Below are positions 16,610 through 25,252 of a DNA stretch of 42,073 nt, in pieces (the first letter of the stretch is position 1; each line of letters begins with the position of its first letter). Source of the stretch: Leifsonia sp. CL147 (GTDB lineage Bacteria; Actinomycetota; Actinomycetes; Actinomycetales; Microbacteriaceae); assembly GCF_900114565.1 (NCBI RefSeq), contig NZ_FOTM01000026.1:1-42073 (forward strand), read 5' to 3'. The translations under genes were made by a program, and so were the position numbers. The notes under the pieces are model-generated. The model searched no databases, was not told the origin of the DNA, and worked only from the letters and a program-made list of their open reading frames with translations.

Positions 16610-16637
16610 GAAGGAGATTCGACATCCGATCTCCTTC
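16610..16637. terminator. Second hairpin built from the same GGAGAT word
   Basis: GAAGGAGAT (16610-16618) pairs with ATCTCCTTC (16629-16637); two further pairs form after a bulged T, leaving a five-base loop. It repeats the stem word of the preceding hairpin, so this junction has tandem related palindromes. Confidence 0.55.
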
Positions 16638-16663
16638 CAATCCCGGCCCCGATGGACGGATGG

Positions 16664-16726
16664 TGTCTGCGGCGACTCGAAACGTGTGCGGTTGCTCGCG
16701 CCGCCGCACACGTTTCGAACAGGCGG
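16664..16726. repeat. Dispersed palindromic repeat, copy A
   Basis: A 15-bp perfect stem (16677-16691 with 16704-16718) and a 12-base loop, preceded by TGTCTGC. It aligns without gaps to 22741-22803, with about 47 of 63 positions identical by hand count, including the unpaired GTTGCTCGC (16691-16699). Both copies lie between convergent genes. A further hairpin (GGCGGTCG, 16722-16729, with 16743-16750) follows this copy. Confidence 0.65.
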
Positions 16727-16775
16727 TCGACCGGGCCTGCGCCGACCGCCGGTCAGGCGTGGTCGCGTCCCCTCG

Positions 16776-19700
16776 TCACAGCCGGAACCTCCGGCGAGCG
16801 ACGACCACCGCGACGAGCGCGGCGCCGAGGAGCACAAGCACTTCCGCAATCCACAGCAGCGGTGTGATGGCAATCCCTGTCTCGGCGAGCTGGCCACCCG
16901 CCGAGACGGTGGCGGTCGGAGGTTGAGCGCTGACGGCCGGAAGCGGGCTCCCACCGGGAGCGGCGGAAATCGCGGCAGTGGAGGCGTTCGAGTCGATCGG
17001 GGTGGTGGAGCCCGGTGGCGTTGCGCTGGCGACCGCCGTGTTCGTCAGCCCGGCGGCGACGTCGGCTTCCGTCACAATGTAGGTCGCGGTGCAGCTCTCC
17101 GCGGCAGCGGGCGCGAGCGTCGGGCTCGGGCAGGTGACGGCGGGAATCGTGCCTGTGCCGCTGAAGCTCGTCTCGGTCACCATGATGCCGGAGAGCGTCA
17201 CATTGCCGGTGTTTGTTATGGCAAAGGTGTAGGTGATGACCTCTCCGGCCAGCCCGAGCTCCGTCGCGCTCGCTCTCTTGAGGAGCGTCAGGCTCGGCGT
17301 CGCGGCAGCGTGAACGACGACTGTGGACGGTTGCGTGGTGACCGGGTCACCGGTCGGCGGGGTCCCGGTCGCGGTGGCCGTGTTGCTGACCGAGCCCCCG
17401 TCGACATCCGCCTGGGTCACCGTATAGGTCGCCGTGCAGACCTCTGAGGCGCCCGGCGCGAGGACCGGCTCGGGGCAGGTCGCAGCCGGGACGGTTCCCG
17501 AGCCCGTGAAGCTGGTCTCCGTCACCGTCACGTCCGACAGGTCCGTGTTGCCGGTGTTGGTCACCGTGAAGTCGTACGCGACCGTTTGCCCGGCGGCGGA
17601 CACCGTGGTGGGACTCGCCGACTTGGTGAGGGTCAGTGCCGGCGCCTGGGCCACCGGCACGACAGCCGAGGACGGCTGCGAGCTTGCGGTCGCGCCTCCC
17701 GGTGGAGCGTAGGTCACGTCGGCCGTGTTGCTGACCGAGCCGCGATCCACGTCCGCCTGCGTCAGCGTGTAGGTCGCCGTACAGCTCTCCTGTTCTCCGG
17801 GGGACAACGTCGTGGTCGGGCAGGTGATGGGCGACACCGTCCCGGAGCCGGTGAACGCGGTCTCGTCGACCGTCACGTCGGCCAGCGAGACGTTGCCGGT
17901 GTTGGTGATCGCGAAGGTGTAGGTGATCGCCTGACCTGCCACGTACGACGACGGCGCGGACGGCGAAGCGGACTTGACCAGGGTCAGGGCCGGTGCCTGG
18001 TCGACCGGTACGGTGGCCGTCGAGATCGGCGATGTGATCGTCCCGCCCGTCGGCGGCGTGCCGGTCGCGGTGGCCGCATCCTGGATCTCGCCGTGGTCGA
18101 GGTCGGCCTGGGTCACGGCATAGGTCGCGGTGAAGGTGGCCGTCTGGCCCGGTGCCAGGGTCGTGGATGCGCCCGAGCAGGTGCCGGCGGGGCTGCTCAG
18201 AGCCTGGCAGGCCGGCGGCGAGGCCAGCGCGCCCGCGGGCGCCAGCTGAGCGTCGTCCACGAAGACATCGGTCAGGGGAACCGCGGTGGTGTTGGTCACC
18301 GCGAAGCTGTAGGTGACCACCTGTCCGACGGCGCTGACCGGTGTGGCCGGGGAGGCGACGGTCTTCACGATCACCGGGGCGGCGTCGTCCGCCTGAAGGC
18401 CGGTGCGCGAGGACTCGGCCGGGGGCATCGCCGTCGTGCCGGCGCGAGCCGTCGTGCCCACGGTGTTCCACGCGACGGCGCCGGGCGTGGTCGTCGGGGT
18501 TGAGACGGTGTACGGGATGGAGAAGCTGTCGGGGCCGGCTCCTCCGGAGACGTCGACGGTTCCGGTGTAGGCGAACTTCAGCGCAGTGACCGACGAGAGG
18601 GGGGAGGGTGGCGTCGTGGTCCAGTCGTTCACACAGCCCGGGTTGACGGCCAGTACCTCCGGTCGGCAGGGGTTCGCCGCCGTCGAGTACGACACCGTCA
18701 CACCCGCAGGCACCGTCCCGACTCCGGTGAGCGTCACCGGGAACTGCGATCCGCGCGGCGACGCCGACGTCGCGAAGGTGTCGCCGACGGCAGGCAGCAG
18801 GTCGTAGATCACGGGATCGGTCAGGTTCGACTGACCCGTGTTGGTGAAGGTCAGGTCGTACGTGGCGGTTCCGCCGGCCGGGCTCACATTCCCGATGCCC
18901 CCGGCCGACACCGGTGCGGCATCCAGATTTCCTTGCACCGTCTTATCCACCGAGAATGCGGGGTTGACGGACGCGACCGTCAGCGGGAAGGACCCGCCGC
19001 AGTAGTTGCGGGAGAGGGGCGCGCCAGTGAAATCGAGGTCGGAGTCGGCCGTCGGGTTCGAGGGCGGGGTGATGCTGGTGCCGCTGTCGCAGCCGGCGAT
19101 CGGGGCGCCATAGCCGGCAGTGATGTCGTTCTGGTAGATGCCGGCGCAACCGACGCCCAGGTTCACCTGGAGACGGCTGCTGACACCGAGGAGGTAGTCG
19201 CCCGGCTGCGGGATGACGCTCGCCGGGATCACCCACTCGTACAGCGTTCGGCCGGTCCCGTTGACGTTCGGGGTGACGGTCGCCGCCTGGGAGGGTGCAA
19301 TGACCACCGAGCCCACTGTTCCGTCGGTGGGCGTGAAGCTCCACGATTGCGTGACACCGCTTGTGACCGTCGCGCCCGCCGGAGCGAGGTAATCGACGTA
19401 GATGGGCTGAGAGGGGGCGGCCGCGATCTCGAGGTTGTTGTACGGGTTGATGTTCTCGGTGCACGTCCCGGTCCCGTTGTAGCCGCCGTTGATCCCCGGA
19501 GCGAACACCGTTCCGGACGGCTCGGCGGCGCTGACGACCATGACGCTCGCTTTCGCCGTCTCGGTCGACACCAGCGGCGTGCTCGAGCCGACCAGGAAGG
19601 CGTCGGCCGTGGCCGTGTTCGTCAGCAGGGATGTGGTGGCCACCGTCGGCGCCGCGTAGCCCTTGACCACGAACTGCATCGTCGTGGCCGAGTTTCCGCC

Positions 19701-21086
19701 CTCCTCGGCGAACTGCGGGATGTCGATTTCCGCCACCGCCGGGGATGCCGGGATCACCCAGCCGGTCCCGGCCGTGAACGGGATGCTCGACGTACTGCCG
19801 TCGGTGTGCACCACCGAGATCGAATCGGAAACGGCCGGGGTGAATCCGCTCGAGACGATCACCGTCGGAATGAAAGCCGGTGCCGTGCAGAAAGGACCGC
19901 CCGGCGGCTGCGAGGAGTACACGCCGCCGGCGAAGTCGGTCAGGCACGGCACCGGGTCCTGGACGGCGAAGTCCACTCCGGCGCTGGTCCCCACGGTGGT
20001 CACGGTGATCGGGTACTGGACGGACTGCCCGCTGCGGTTCCAGTCGCCGGGATACGTGTACGGGTACGTCACTCCATTGAAGGTGTAGAACCCCGCGTTC
20101 GGCAGAGTCTGACCCTTGCCGGCCTTGCCCAGGAAGGGGTTGGGAACCGGCGACACCACCGAGGTGGTCAGTGTGGAGGACTGGCTGCCGGTCGTTCCGT
20201 CGAGGTAGGTCCATGACGCACTCGCGGTGTTGACGATGGTGTCGCCCGGAGCATCGGGCACGCCGCCGGTCGAAGCCGTTCCCGTGACGTAGATGTCCCA
20301 GCCCTGGGCGGAGCCGATCTGACAGGTCGTGCCGCCCGGGTCGGAGTAGGAGAAGGTGCGGGTGGGCGCGTCGTAGGCGATGGTCCCGGGCGGCGTGCCG
20401 CCGACGTCGTTGTTGTTGACGTCGCGAAGCGAGGTCGTGAAGCTCTGATAGGTGAAGTTCGCCGGGAGGGTGTCGGTGAAGGCGTACGCCGATGTCCCGA
20501 GCGAGCCCGGGCCTCCGCACTGGATGTCCAACAGGTATCTGAGCTGGGCCCCCGTACCGACTTGCGCCGGACCGTTCTTGACGATGCCGGCCCTCTTGGC
20601 AGCCGTCACGGTCAGGGTGGAGGGGCTTCCGGTGGCGGAGGCGAAGCCGGTGCCGGCGATCGTCGGCGTGAGGGTCGCGACGGTTCCGTTCAGGGTCGTG
20701 TAGTACGGGGCCGTGACCGCGATCGTGCACTGCGAGGTACCGGTCGAGACGTTCCCGTAGGCGTAGGTCACGGTGCCGCCCGAAACGGTCTTCGTCACCG
20801 TCGCGCACGAAGAGCCGCCGAACCACGATCCGAAATCGGTGGTGGCGCCATCGCCGGCGATCGTCGTCGTAGGGAACGTCACGGTCGTCGCGTCGCATCC
20901 GCCGGTCACGCTGCAGGTCACGCTCAGCGTGTAGGTTTCGGAGCCGCCCGCCGCGATCGTCGCAGTGGACGGGCTGATGCTCACGCTCGCGGTACCCGTC
21001 GCGGCGTTCGCGGCCGGCACGGAGAACCCGAAGGCCATCAGCAGCGCCAATGGCCCGATCCACATCCCCTGTTTCGATTTCCGCAC
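16776..21086 (-). CDS. Large repeat-rich cell-wall surface protein with LAETG sorting signal
   Basis: A 1436-residue secreted protein. The GTG at 21086 gives a clean signal peptide (MRKSKQGMWIGPLALLMAF, then ending near VPAANA) and has GGAG eight bases upstream; the frame continues to 21182 without a signal. The N-terminal two thirds are Thr/Ser/Gly/Pro-rich beta-sandwich (DUF11-like) segments. The C-terminal third holds four tandem repeats of about 110 residues sharing LTLxKSASP, YTFAITNTGN, CTATYTVTQADVD and SNTATATGTPP (DUF7507-like). The end is LAETG, a hydrophobic helix and RRRFRL, the sorting signal used by class E sortases of high-GC Gram-positives. No sortase gene is in the window. 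Probably an adhesin or stalk; ligand unknown. Confidence 0.88.
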   Translation of the reverse strand: MRKSKQGMWIGPLALLMAFGFSVPAANAATGTASVSISPSTATIAAGGSETYTLSVTCSVTGGCDATTVTFPTTTIAGDGATTDFGSWFGGSSCATVTKTVSGGTVTYAYGNVSTGTSQCTIAVTAPYYTTLNGTVATLTPTIAGTGFASATGSPSTLTVTAAKRAGIVKNGPAQVGTGAQLRYLLDIQCGGPGSLGTSAYAFTDTLPANFTYQSFTTSLRDVNNNDVGGTPPGTIAYDAPTRTFSYSDPGGTTCQIGSAQGWDIYVTGTASTGGVPDAPGDTIVNTASASWTYLDGTTGSQSSTLTTSVVSPVPNPFLGKAGKGQTLPNAGFYTFNGVTYPYTYPGDWNRSGQSVQYPITVTTVGTSAGVDFAVQDPVPCLTDFAGGVYSSQPPGGPFCTAPAFIPTVIVSSGFTPAVSDSISVVHTDGSTSSIPFTAGTGWVIPASPAVAEIDIPQFAEEGGNSATTMQFVVKGYAAPTVATTSLLTNTATADAFLVGSSTPLVSTETAKASVMVVSAAEPSGTVFAPGINGGYNGTGTCTENINPYNNLEIAAAPSQPIYVDYLAPAGATVTSGVTQSWSFTPTDGTVGSVVIAPSQAATVTPNVNGTGRTLYEWVIPASVIPQPGDYLLGVSSRLQVNLGVGCAGIYQNDITAGYGAPIAGCDSGTSITPPSNPTADSDLDFTGAPLSRNYCGGSFPLTVASVNPAFSVDKTVQGNLDAAPVSAGGIGNVSPAGGTATYDLTFTNTGQSNLTDPVIYDLLPAVGDTFATSASPRGSQFPVTLTGVGTVPAGVTVSYSTAANPCRPEVLAVNPGCVNDWTTTPPSPLSSVTALKFAYTGTVDVSGGAGPDSFSIPYTVSTPTTTPGAVAWNTVGTTARAGTTAMPPAESSRTGLQADDAAPVIVKTVASPATPVSAVGQVVTYSFAVTNTTAVPLTDVFVDDAQLAPAGALASPPACQALSSPAGTCSGASTTLAPGQTATFTATYAVTQADLDHGEIQDAATATGTPPTGGTITSPISTATVPVDQAPALTLVKSASPSAPSSYVAGQAITYTFAITNTGNVSLADVTVDETAFTGSGTVSPITCPTTTLSPGEQESCTATYTLTQADVDRGSVSNTADVTYAPPGGATASSQPSSAVVPVAQAPALTLTKSASPTTVSAAGQTVAYDFTVTNTGNTDLSDVTVTETSFTGSGTVPAATCPEPVLAPGASEVCTATYTVTQADVDGGSVSNTATATGTPPTGDPVTTQPSTVVVHAAATPSLTLLKRASATELGLAGEVITYTFAITNTGNVTLSGIMVTETSFSGTGTIPAVTCPSPTLAPAAAESCTATYIVTEADVAAGLTNTAVASATPPGSTTPIDSNASTAAISAAPGGSPLPAVSAQPPTATVSAGGQLAETGIAITPLLWIAEVLVLLGAALVAVVVARRRFRL

Positions 21087-21355
21087 CGTTGCGACTCCGT
21101 TCTCTGAGAACTGGCCGCGGCGCAACGGCTGGACCGCCGCCTCGGCTAAGGTCACCATGCTGACACGCGTTCCGCACGTCAATGACTTTCATGGCCGCTA
21201 TTCGGTCCGTAATCTGAAGAGGCCGCTACGACGTCTGTCTGCCGGCTGCGAGCCCGCGAAATCGCCGGTGATTCCGTCCGTCCGGGATCTCCGGGAACGG
21301 TCTATCGGGGCCGTGTCGGCGGGAGCTAGCATGAGCGCCACCCAGGAGGTGCGTC

Positions 21356-22714
21356 ATGACGACGATCGCGACCCCGCTCGACGAGAAGGAGCTGTACGAT
21401 GCCGGACACGCGGCCCGCTCGCAGGTTCCGCGGTCCAGCCAGGCCGACTTCACGCCTCCGCCGGGACGCGATCCGCTCGGGGTCCTGCGCAGGCAGCACG
21501 AGGACCGCCTCCCGGCGCTGATCGCCCTGCGCGTGGAGCGGATGAGCGCATCCGCGTTCGCGTTCTACCGGGGAACGGCGGCGATCCAGGCCGCCGACCT
21601 GGCCGGCGCGCCGACCGCGGGTGGGGATGTCGTGCTCTGCGGCGACGCTCACATCAGCAACTTCGGAATCTACCGGTCGCCCGAGAGCTCCATGGTCTTC
21701 GACATCAACGACTTCGATGAGGCGGCCGTCGGCCCCTTCGAGTGGGACGTCAAACGGATGCTGACGAGCGTCGTCCTCGCCGGTCGCTCGCTCGGGATCG
21801 GCCGTTCAGACCTCCGTTCGATCGTGCTTTCGGCATCCGCGATGTACCGCAACGCACTGGGCGAGGCGCTCGAGTCGTCGTTGTACCGGCGCTACTTCCG
21901 CATCACCAGCATGGCCGACCGGCGGATCCTGAGCCGGGACAGCGAGCGGATGATCAAGCACACCCTGAAGGAGTCGGAGAAGCGGACCAGCGAGCATGTC
22001 GCCAGCCACACCCTGGTCGAACGCGGTGAGGGGCTGCAGTTCGTGGAGAACCCGCCCGTGCTCACCCGGCTGGAGCCGGAGATCCGGGTGATCGTGGACC
22101 AGGTGTTCGAGGCGTACCGCGCGACGGTCCCGACGAACATCGCCCTGATGCTCTCCCAGTACACCGTCTTGGATGTCGCCCGGCGCGTGGTCGGGGTGGG
22201 CAGTGTGGGAACGCGGTGCTTCATCATCGCCCTCGGAGACGCCACCGGCGACATCCTGATCCTCCAGCTGAAGGAGGCCAGCGCCTCGGTCGTCCAGGAG
22301 TTCGGCGGGATCGCGCCCGTCGCGGGCTACCTCGACCCGGTGATCCTCGCGGAGCATCAGGGGTACCGCGTGGTCGGGTGCCAGCGCATCCTGCAGGCGG
22401 TGTCCGACCCGTTCCTCGGCTACCTCACCGTGGAGGGGTACAGCTTCTACATGCGGATGTTCCGCAACCGGAACGCGTCGTTCGAGATCGCGGACATGAA
22501 CGCCACGCAGTTCAGCGAGTACGCCCAGGCGTGCGCCACCGTGCTCGCACGGGCGCACGCGCGCTCGCCGAAGGCGAAGTTCGTCGCGGGATACGTGGGC
22601 ACGGGAGGCTCCTTCGTGCGCGCGGCGGCCGAGTGGGCCCATGCGTACGCCGCCCAGGCGGAGCAGGATTACGCGACCTTCGTCGAGGCCGCCCGGGCGG
22701 GCGTTTTCGAGTAG
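21356..22714 (+). CDS. DUF2252 family protein
   Basis: A 452-residue protein of the DUF2252 family, which has a protein-kinase/aminoglycoside-phosphotransferase-like fold; the biochemical function is not established. Seen: GDAHISNFGIY and the following VFDINDFDEA, which correspond to the catalytic-loop and metal-binding (DxD-like) positions of that fold, and FLGYLTVEGYSFYMRMFRNRN near the C-terminus. The ATG at 21356 has a strong AGGAGGT site. It stands alone, divergent from the wall-protein gene over 269 bases and convergent with the TetR gene at its end. Confidence 0.9.
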   Translation: MTTIATPLDEKELYDAGHAARSQVPRSSQADFTPPPGRDPLGVLRRQHEDRLPALIALRVERMSASAFAFYRGTAAIQAADLAGAPTAGGDVVLCGDAHISNFGIYRSPESSMVFDINDFDEAAVGPFEWDVKRMLTSVVLAGRSLGIGRSDLRSIVLSASAMYRNALGEALESSLYRRYFRITSMADRRILSRDSERMIKHTLKESEKRTSEHVASHTLVERGEGLQFVENPPVLTRLEPEIRVIVDQVFEAYRATVPTNIALMLSQYTVLDVARRVVGVGSVGTRCFIIALGDATGDILILQLKEASASVVQEFGGIAPVAGYLDPVILAEHQGYRVVGCQRILQAVSDPFLGYLTVEGYSFYMRMFRNRNASFEIADMNATQFSEYAQACATVLARAHARSPKAKFVAGYVGTGGSFVRAAAEWAHAYAAQAEQDYATFVEAARAGVFE

Positions 22715-22740
22715 GGCCCGCCCGGCCGACGGCCGGACGG

Positions 22741-22803
22741 TGTCTGCTGCTGTTTGGAACGTATGCCGTTGCTCGCCCGGCCGCAGACATTCCGAATCGG
22801 CGC
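22741..22803. repeat. Dispersed palindromic repeat, copy B
   Basis: Starts TGTCTGC and has a 14-position stem (22753-22766 with 22783-22796, two mismatches and one wobble) and the same loop word GTTGCTCGC at 22768-22776. Spacings from TGTCTGC to the loop (27) and to the right arm (40) are identical to copy A. It fills the 91-base gap between the convergent DUF2252 and TetR genes. Confidence 0.65.
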
Positions 22804-22805
22804 AA

Positions 22806-23537
22806 TCACCCGGCGCAGCGGGCGATGAGCTCCTCCGCCTCGACGCGGGCCGCCTCGATCTCGGGGGTCGTCAGCCCGAGGACGCGGAGGCAGGACGCGG
22901 CGATCGTGTCGTCGTCGGCCGGATCCGCGTCGCCTTCGCTGCGGAGTTGGATGACGACCTCCGCGAGCTGGATGAGCAGCGTGCCCAGGTGCCGCTCGTC
23001 CAGCACCGCGGCCACTTCGGCATGCGCGGCTGCGGCCCCGAGGCGTCCGTACGCCTCCCGGAGCCTGGCGCGTTCCGCCCGGAAGGCGTCGAAGCGCTCG
23101 TCCTGGATCTCGGGCTGCAGGTACAGGACGCCGATGTTGTGCGGGGTCGCACGCAGCGTCGCGGCATCCATGCTCGCGAGGGCATATAAAGCCCCGGCGG
23201 CGGCTGCGCGCCTGTCGTCCCCGCCGTCCGCCCCGAGCGAGACGTGCGACTCGATGATGCGGACGAACTCGTTGCTCGGCCGGACGGAGTTGCTCAGCAG
23301 CTCGACGAGGATCTCGTCCTTGCCCGCGAAGTGGTAGTACAGCGACTGCTGGCGAATGCCCACCCGGTCGGCGATCGCGCGCGTCGAGGTGCCCGAGAAC
23401 CCGGACTCGACGAAGAGGGCCGCGGCCGCATCCAGGATCTGCTCCCGAGCCGGCAGCCCGGAGGTCGCCGCCTCGGAGGTGCCCGCCTCGGCGCGGGGCC
23501 GGCCCGGTCTGCTCTGGCTGACGGTCGACGAACTCAT
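22806..23537 (-). CDS. TetR-family regulator of the urea/guanidine operon
   Basis: A 243-residue TetR regulator. A Pro/Arg-rich N-terminal tail precedes the helix-turn-helix (REQILDAAAALFVESGFSGT, then the recognition region DRVGIRQQSLYYHFAGKDE). The rest is an all-helical ligand-binding and dimerisation domain. Its ATG at 23537 shares ATGA with the stop of the allophanate hydrolase, so it is the last gene of the operon and made with it; a longer frame to 23588 overlaps that gene and is rejected. The probable operator is the 18-bp inverted repeat in front of the permease (32185-32202). Ligand may be guanidine, urea or a pathway intermediate. Confidence 0.9.
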   Translation of the reverse strand: MSSSTVSQSRPGRPRAEAGTSEAATSGLPAREQILDAAAALFVESGFSGTSTRAIADRVGIRQQSLYYHFAGKDEILVELLSNSVRPSNEFVRIIESHVSLGADGGDDRRAAAAGALYALASMDAATLRATPHNIGVLYLQPEIQDERFDAFRAERARLREAYGRLGAAAAHAEVAAVLDERHLGTLLIQLAEVVIQLRSEGDADPADDDTIAASCLRVLGLTTPEIEAARVEAEELIARCAG

Positions 23538-25252
23538 GCCATCGATTCTGACACCGTCTCGCGCCCGGTGGACGCCTCCGCCAGCCACGCGCGCCAGCCG
23601 CCGGACGCGGTGATGTCGACGGCACCCTCAGCGGCGACCGGTTCGCAGAGGAACCCCGCGACGACCCGGCCGTCGGAGAGCGTCACCCGGCCGATCGCCA
23701 TCGGCGAGGGCAGCGCGTCCACGAATCGGGCGAAGCCGGCGGCGGGCAGCCTCCAGAGCTCTCCCGCGATCGCGGCGCCTCCGGAGCGCACGCGCAGCAT
23801 CCCGGGCTTCGCCGGCGCCGTGTCGAGGGCGAACAGCCGGTACTCGGCACTCGTCGTGACCGATCCGGCGAACGAGCCGCCGGCCGCGACGAGCTGCGCA
23901 TTGAGCGGCTGACCGGTGAGGTGCGCGCCCACGACGAGCAGGTCGACGGCGGGCGAAAGCAGGCGTTCGGCGATCCGTGCGATCACCCCGTCGTGGAACG
24001 CATCGGCCGTGAGCATGACGCCGAACGGAAGCCCCGCCACGGAGCCCGCCGGGACGGCGAGCGAGCACAGGTCGAGGAGGTTCGCGAAGTTGGTGAAGCG
24101 GCCCATCCGGCTGTTCGCGCCGAGGGGATCCGCGGCCACCTCGGCGAGCGTCGGATGCCACGTGGTCGTCGGGGTCAGCAGGGCGTCGCAGCCGTCGAGG
24201 GCGCCACGCGCCTGAAGAGCGAGCCGGTCCAGCCGCTCGCGGTCCTGGAACAGCTCGACGGCCGTTCTGGATGCTCCCCCCAGGATGATCTGCGCGACCG
24301 AGGGATCGAGGTCGCCGCCGATCAGGTCGCGGCGCGCCTCGAGGTGGGTTCCGACCGCCGCGTAGCGCTCTGCGACGAAGGCGCCCTCGTAGAGGAGGCT
24401 CGCGGCGGCGAGCAGCGGCTCGATGTCGACCTCGACGATCTCGACCCCGGATGCGGCGAACTGCGCGACCGCCGCGCGGAACGCCTCCACCCAGTCCGGA
24501 GCCAGCCCGGTGAGGTGCGGAGCGGTGGGGATGGCGACCCGCGGCCGGGCGCGCAGGGCGTCGACCGTTCTCGCGGCCACCTCCGCCGGCCGGCGGGCGA
24601 GCGGGTCGAGGCCGTCGTCTCCCGCCAGGAGTTCTGCGGCCCGGCGGGCGAGCGCCAGGTCACGCGCGAACACCGTGACGCAGTCGAGGCTGCGGCACGC
24701 GGGCACCACGCCGGTCGCGGGGACGAGGCCGCGGGTCGGCTTGACGCCGACGATCCCGTTGAGCGCGGCGGGCACGCGGCCCGACCCGGCGGTGTCCGTT
24801 CCGAGGGCGAGGTCGACGATGCCGAGCGCCACCGCCACGGCGGAGCCGGAGCTCGAGCCGCCGGAGATCCGCTCGGGATCCCAGGCGTTGCGGACCGCGC
24901 CGTACGGGCTCCTCGTCCCGACCAGCCCGGTCGCGAACTGGTCGAGGTTGGTCTTCCCGATGACGACGGCGCCGGCCGCGCGGAGCCGTGCCACGGCCGT
25001 CGCATCGCGCTCCGGCCGGTAGGCGAAGCTCGGCGAGCCGGCGGTGGTCGCGAAGCCCGCGGCGTCGATGTTGTCCTTGACCGCGGCGACGAGTCCCGCG
25101 AGCGGGAGGGACTCGCCCGCGGCGACGCGCGCATCCACCTCGGCGGCTGCGGCGGCCGCATCCTCTTCTTCGCGCAGCTCGATCCAGATCTCGGGGCGGT
25201 CGGCGGCGCGGAGGCGCGCATACGCCTCGCGGACCCTCAGCAGCGAACTCAT
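23534..25252 (-). CDS. atzF: Allophanate hydrolase
   Basis: Hydrolyses allophanate (urea-1-carboxylate) to two NH3 and two CO2. A 572-residue amidase-signature enzyme with the Ser-cisSer-Lys triad visible as K59 (AAVKDNID), S133 (GGSSSGSA) and nucleophile S157 (GTDTAGS). After about residue 440 a smaller C-terminal domain follows (VVGAHLTGQPLNAQLVAAG onwards), found in allophanate hydrolases but not in general amidases. The start (25252) shares ATGA with the carboxylase stop, the end shares ATGA with the TetR start. It is the terminal enzyme of the operon's nitrogen-release pathway. Confidence 0.95.
   Translation of the reverse strand: MSSLLRVREAYARLRAADRPEIWIELREEEDAAAAAAEVDARVAAGESLPLAGLVAAVKDNIDAAGFATTAGSPSFAYRPERDATAVARLRAAGAVVIGKTNLDQFATGLVGTRSPYGAVRNAWDPERISGGSSSGSAVAVALGIVDLALGTDTAGSGRVPAALNGIVGVKPTRGLVPATGVVPACRSLDCVTVFARDLALARRAAELLAGDDGLDPLARRPAEVAARTVDALRARPRVAIPTAPHLTGLAPDWVEAFRAAVAQFAASGVEIVEVDIEPLLAAASLLYEGAFVAERYAAVGTHLEARRDLIGGDLDPSVAQIILGGASRTAVELFQDRERLDRLALQARGALDGCDALLTPTTTWHPTLAEVAADPLGANSRMGRFTNFANLLDLCSLAVPAGSVAGLPFGVMLTADAFHDGVIARIAERLLSPAVDLLVVGAHLTGQPLNAQLVAAGGSFAGSVTTSAEYRLFALDTAPAKPGMLRVRSGGAAIAGELWRLPAAGFARFVDALPSPMAIGRVTLSDGRVVAGFLCEPVAAEGAVDITASGGWRAWLAEASTGRETVSESMA

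Noticed and set aside
16900-18400. Regular repeats that might suggest a CRISPR array
   Set aside because: The period is about 340 bases and in frame; they are the tandem protein repeats of the wall protein. No CRISPR-like short repeats or cas genes occur in the window.
18943-21192. Alternative minus-strand frame through the wall-protein gene
   Set aside because: Arg/His-rich composition, no signal peptide; the overlapping frame has signal peptide, repeats and sorting signal.
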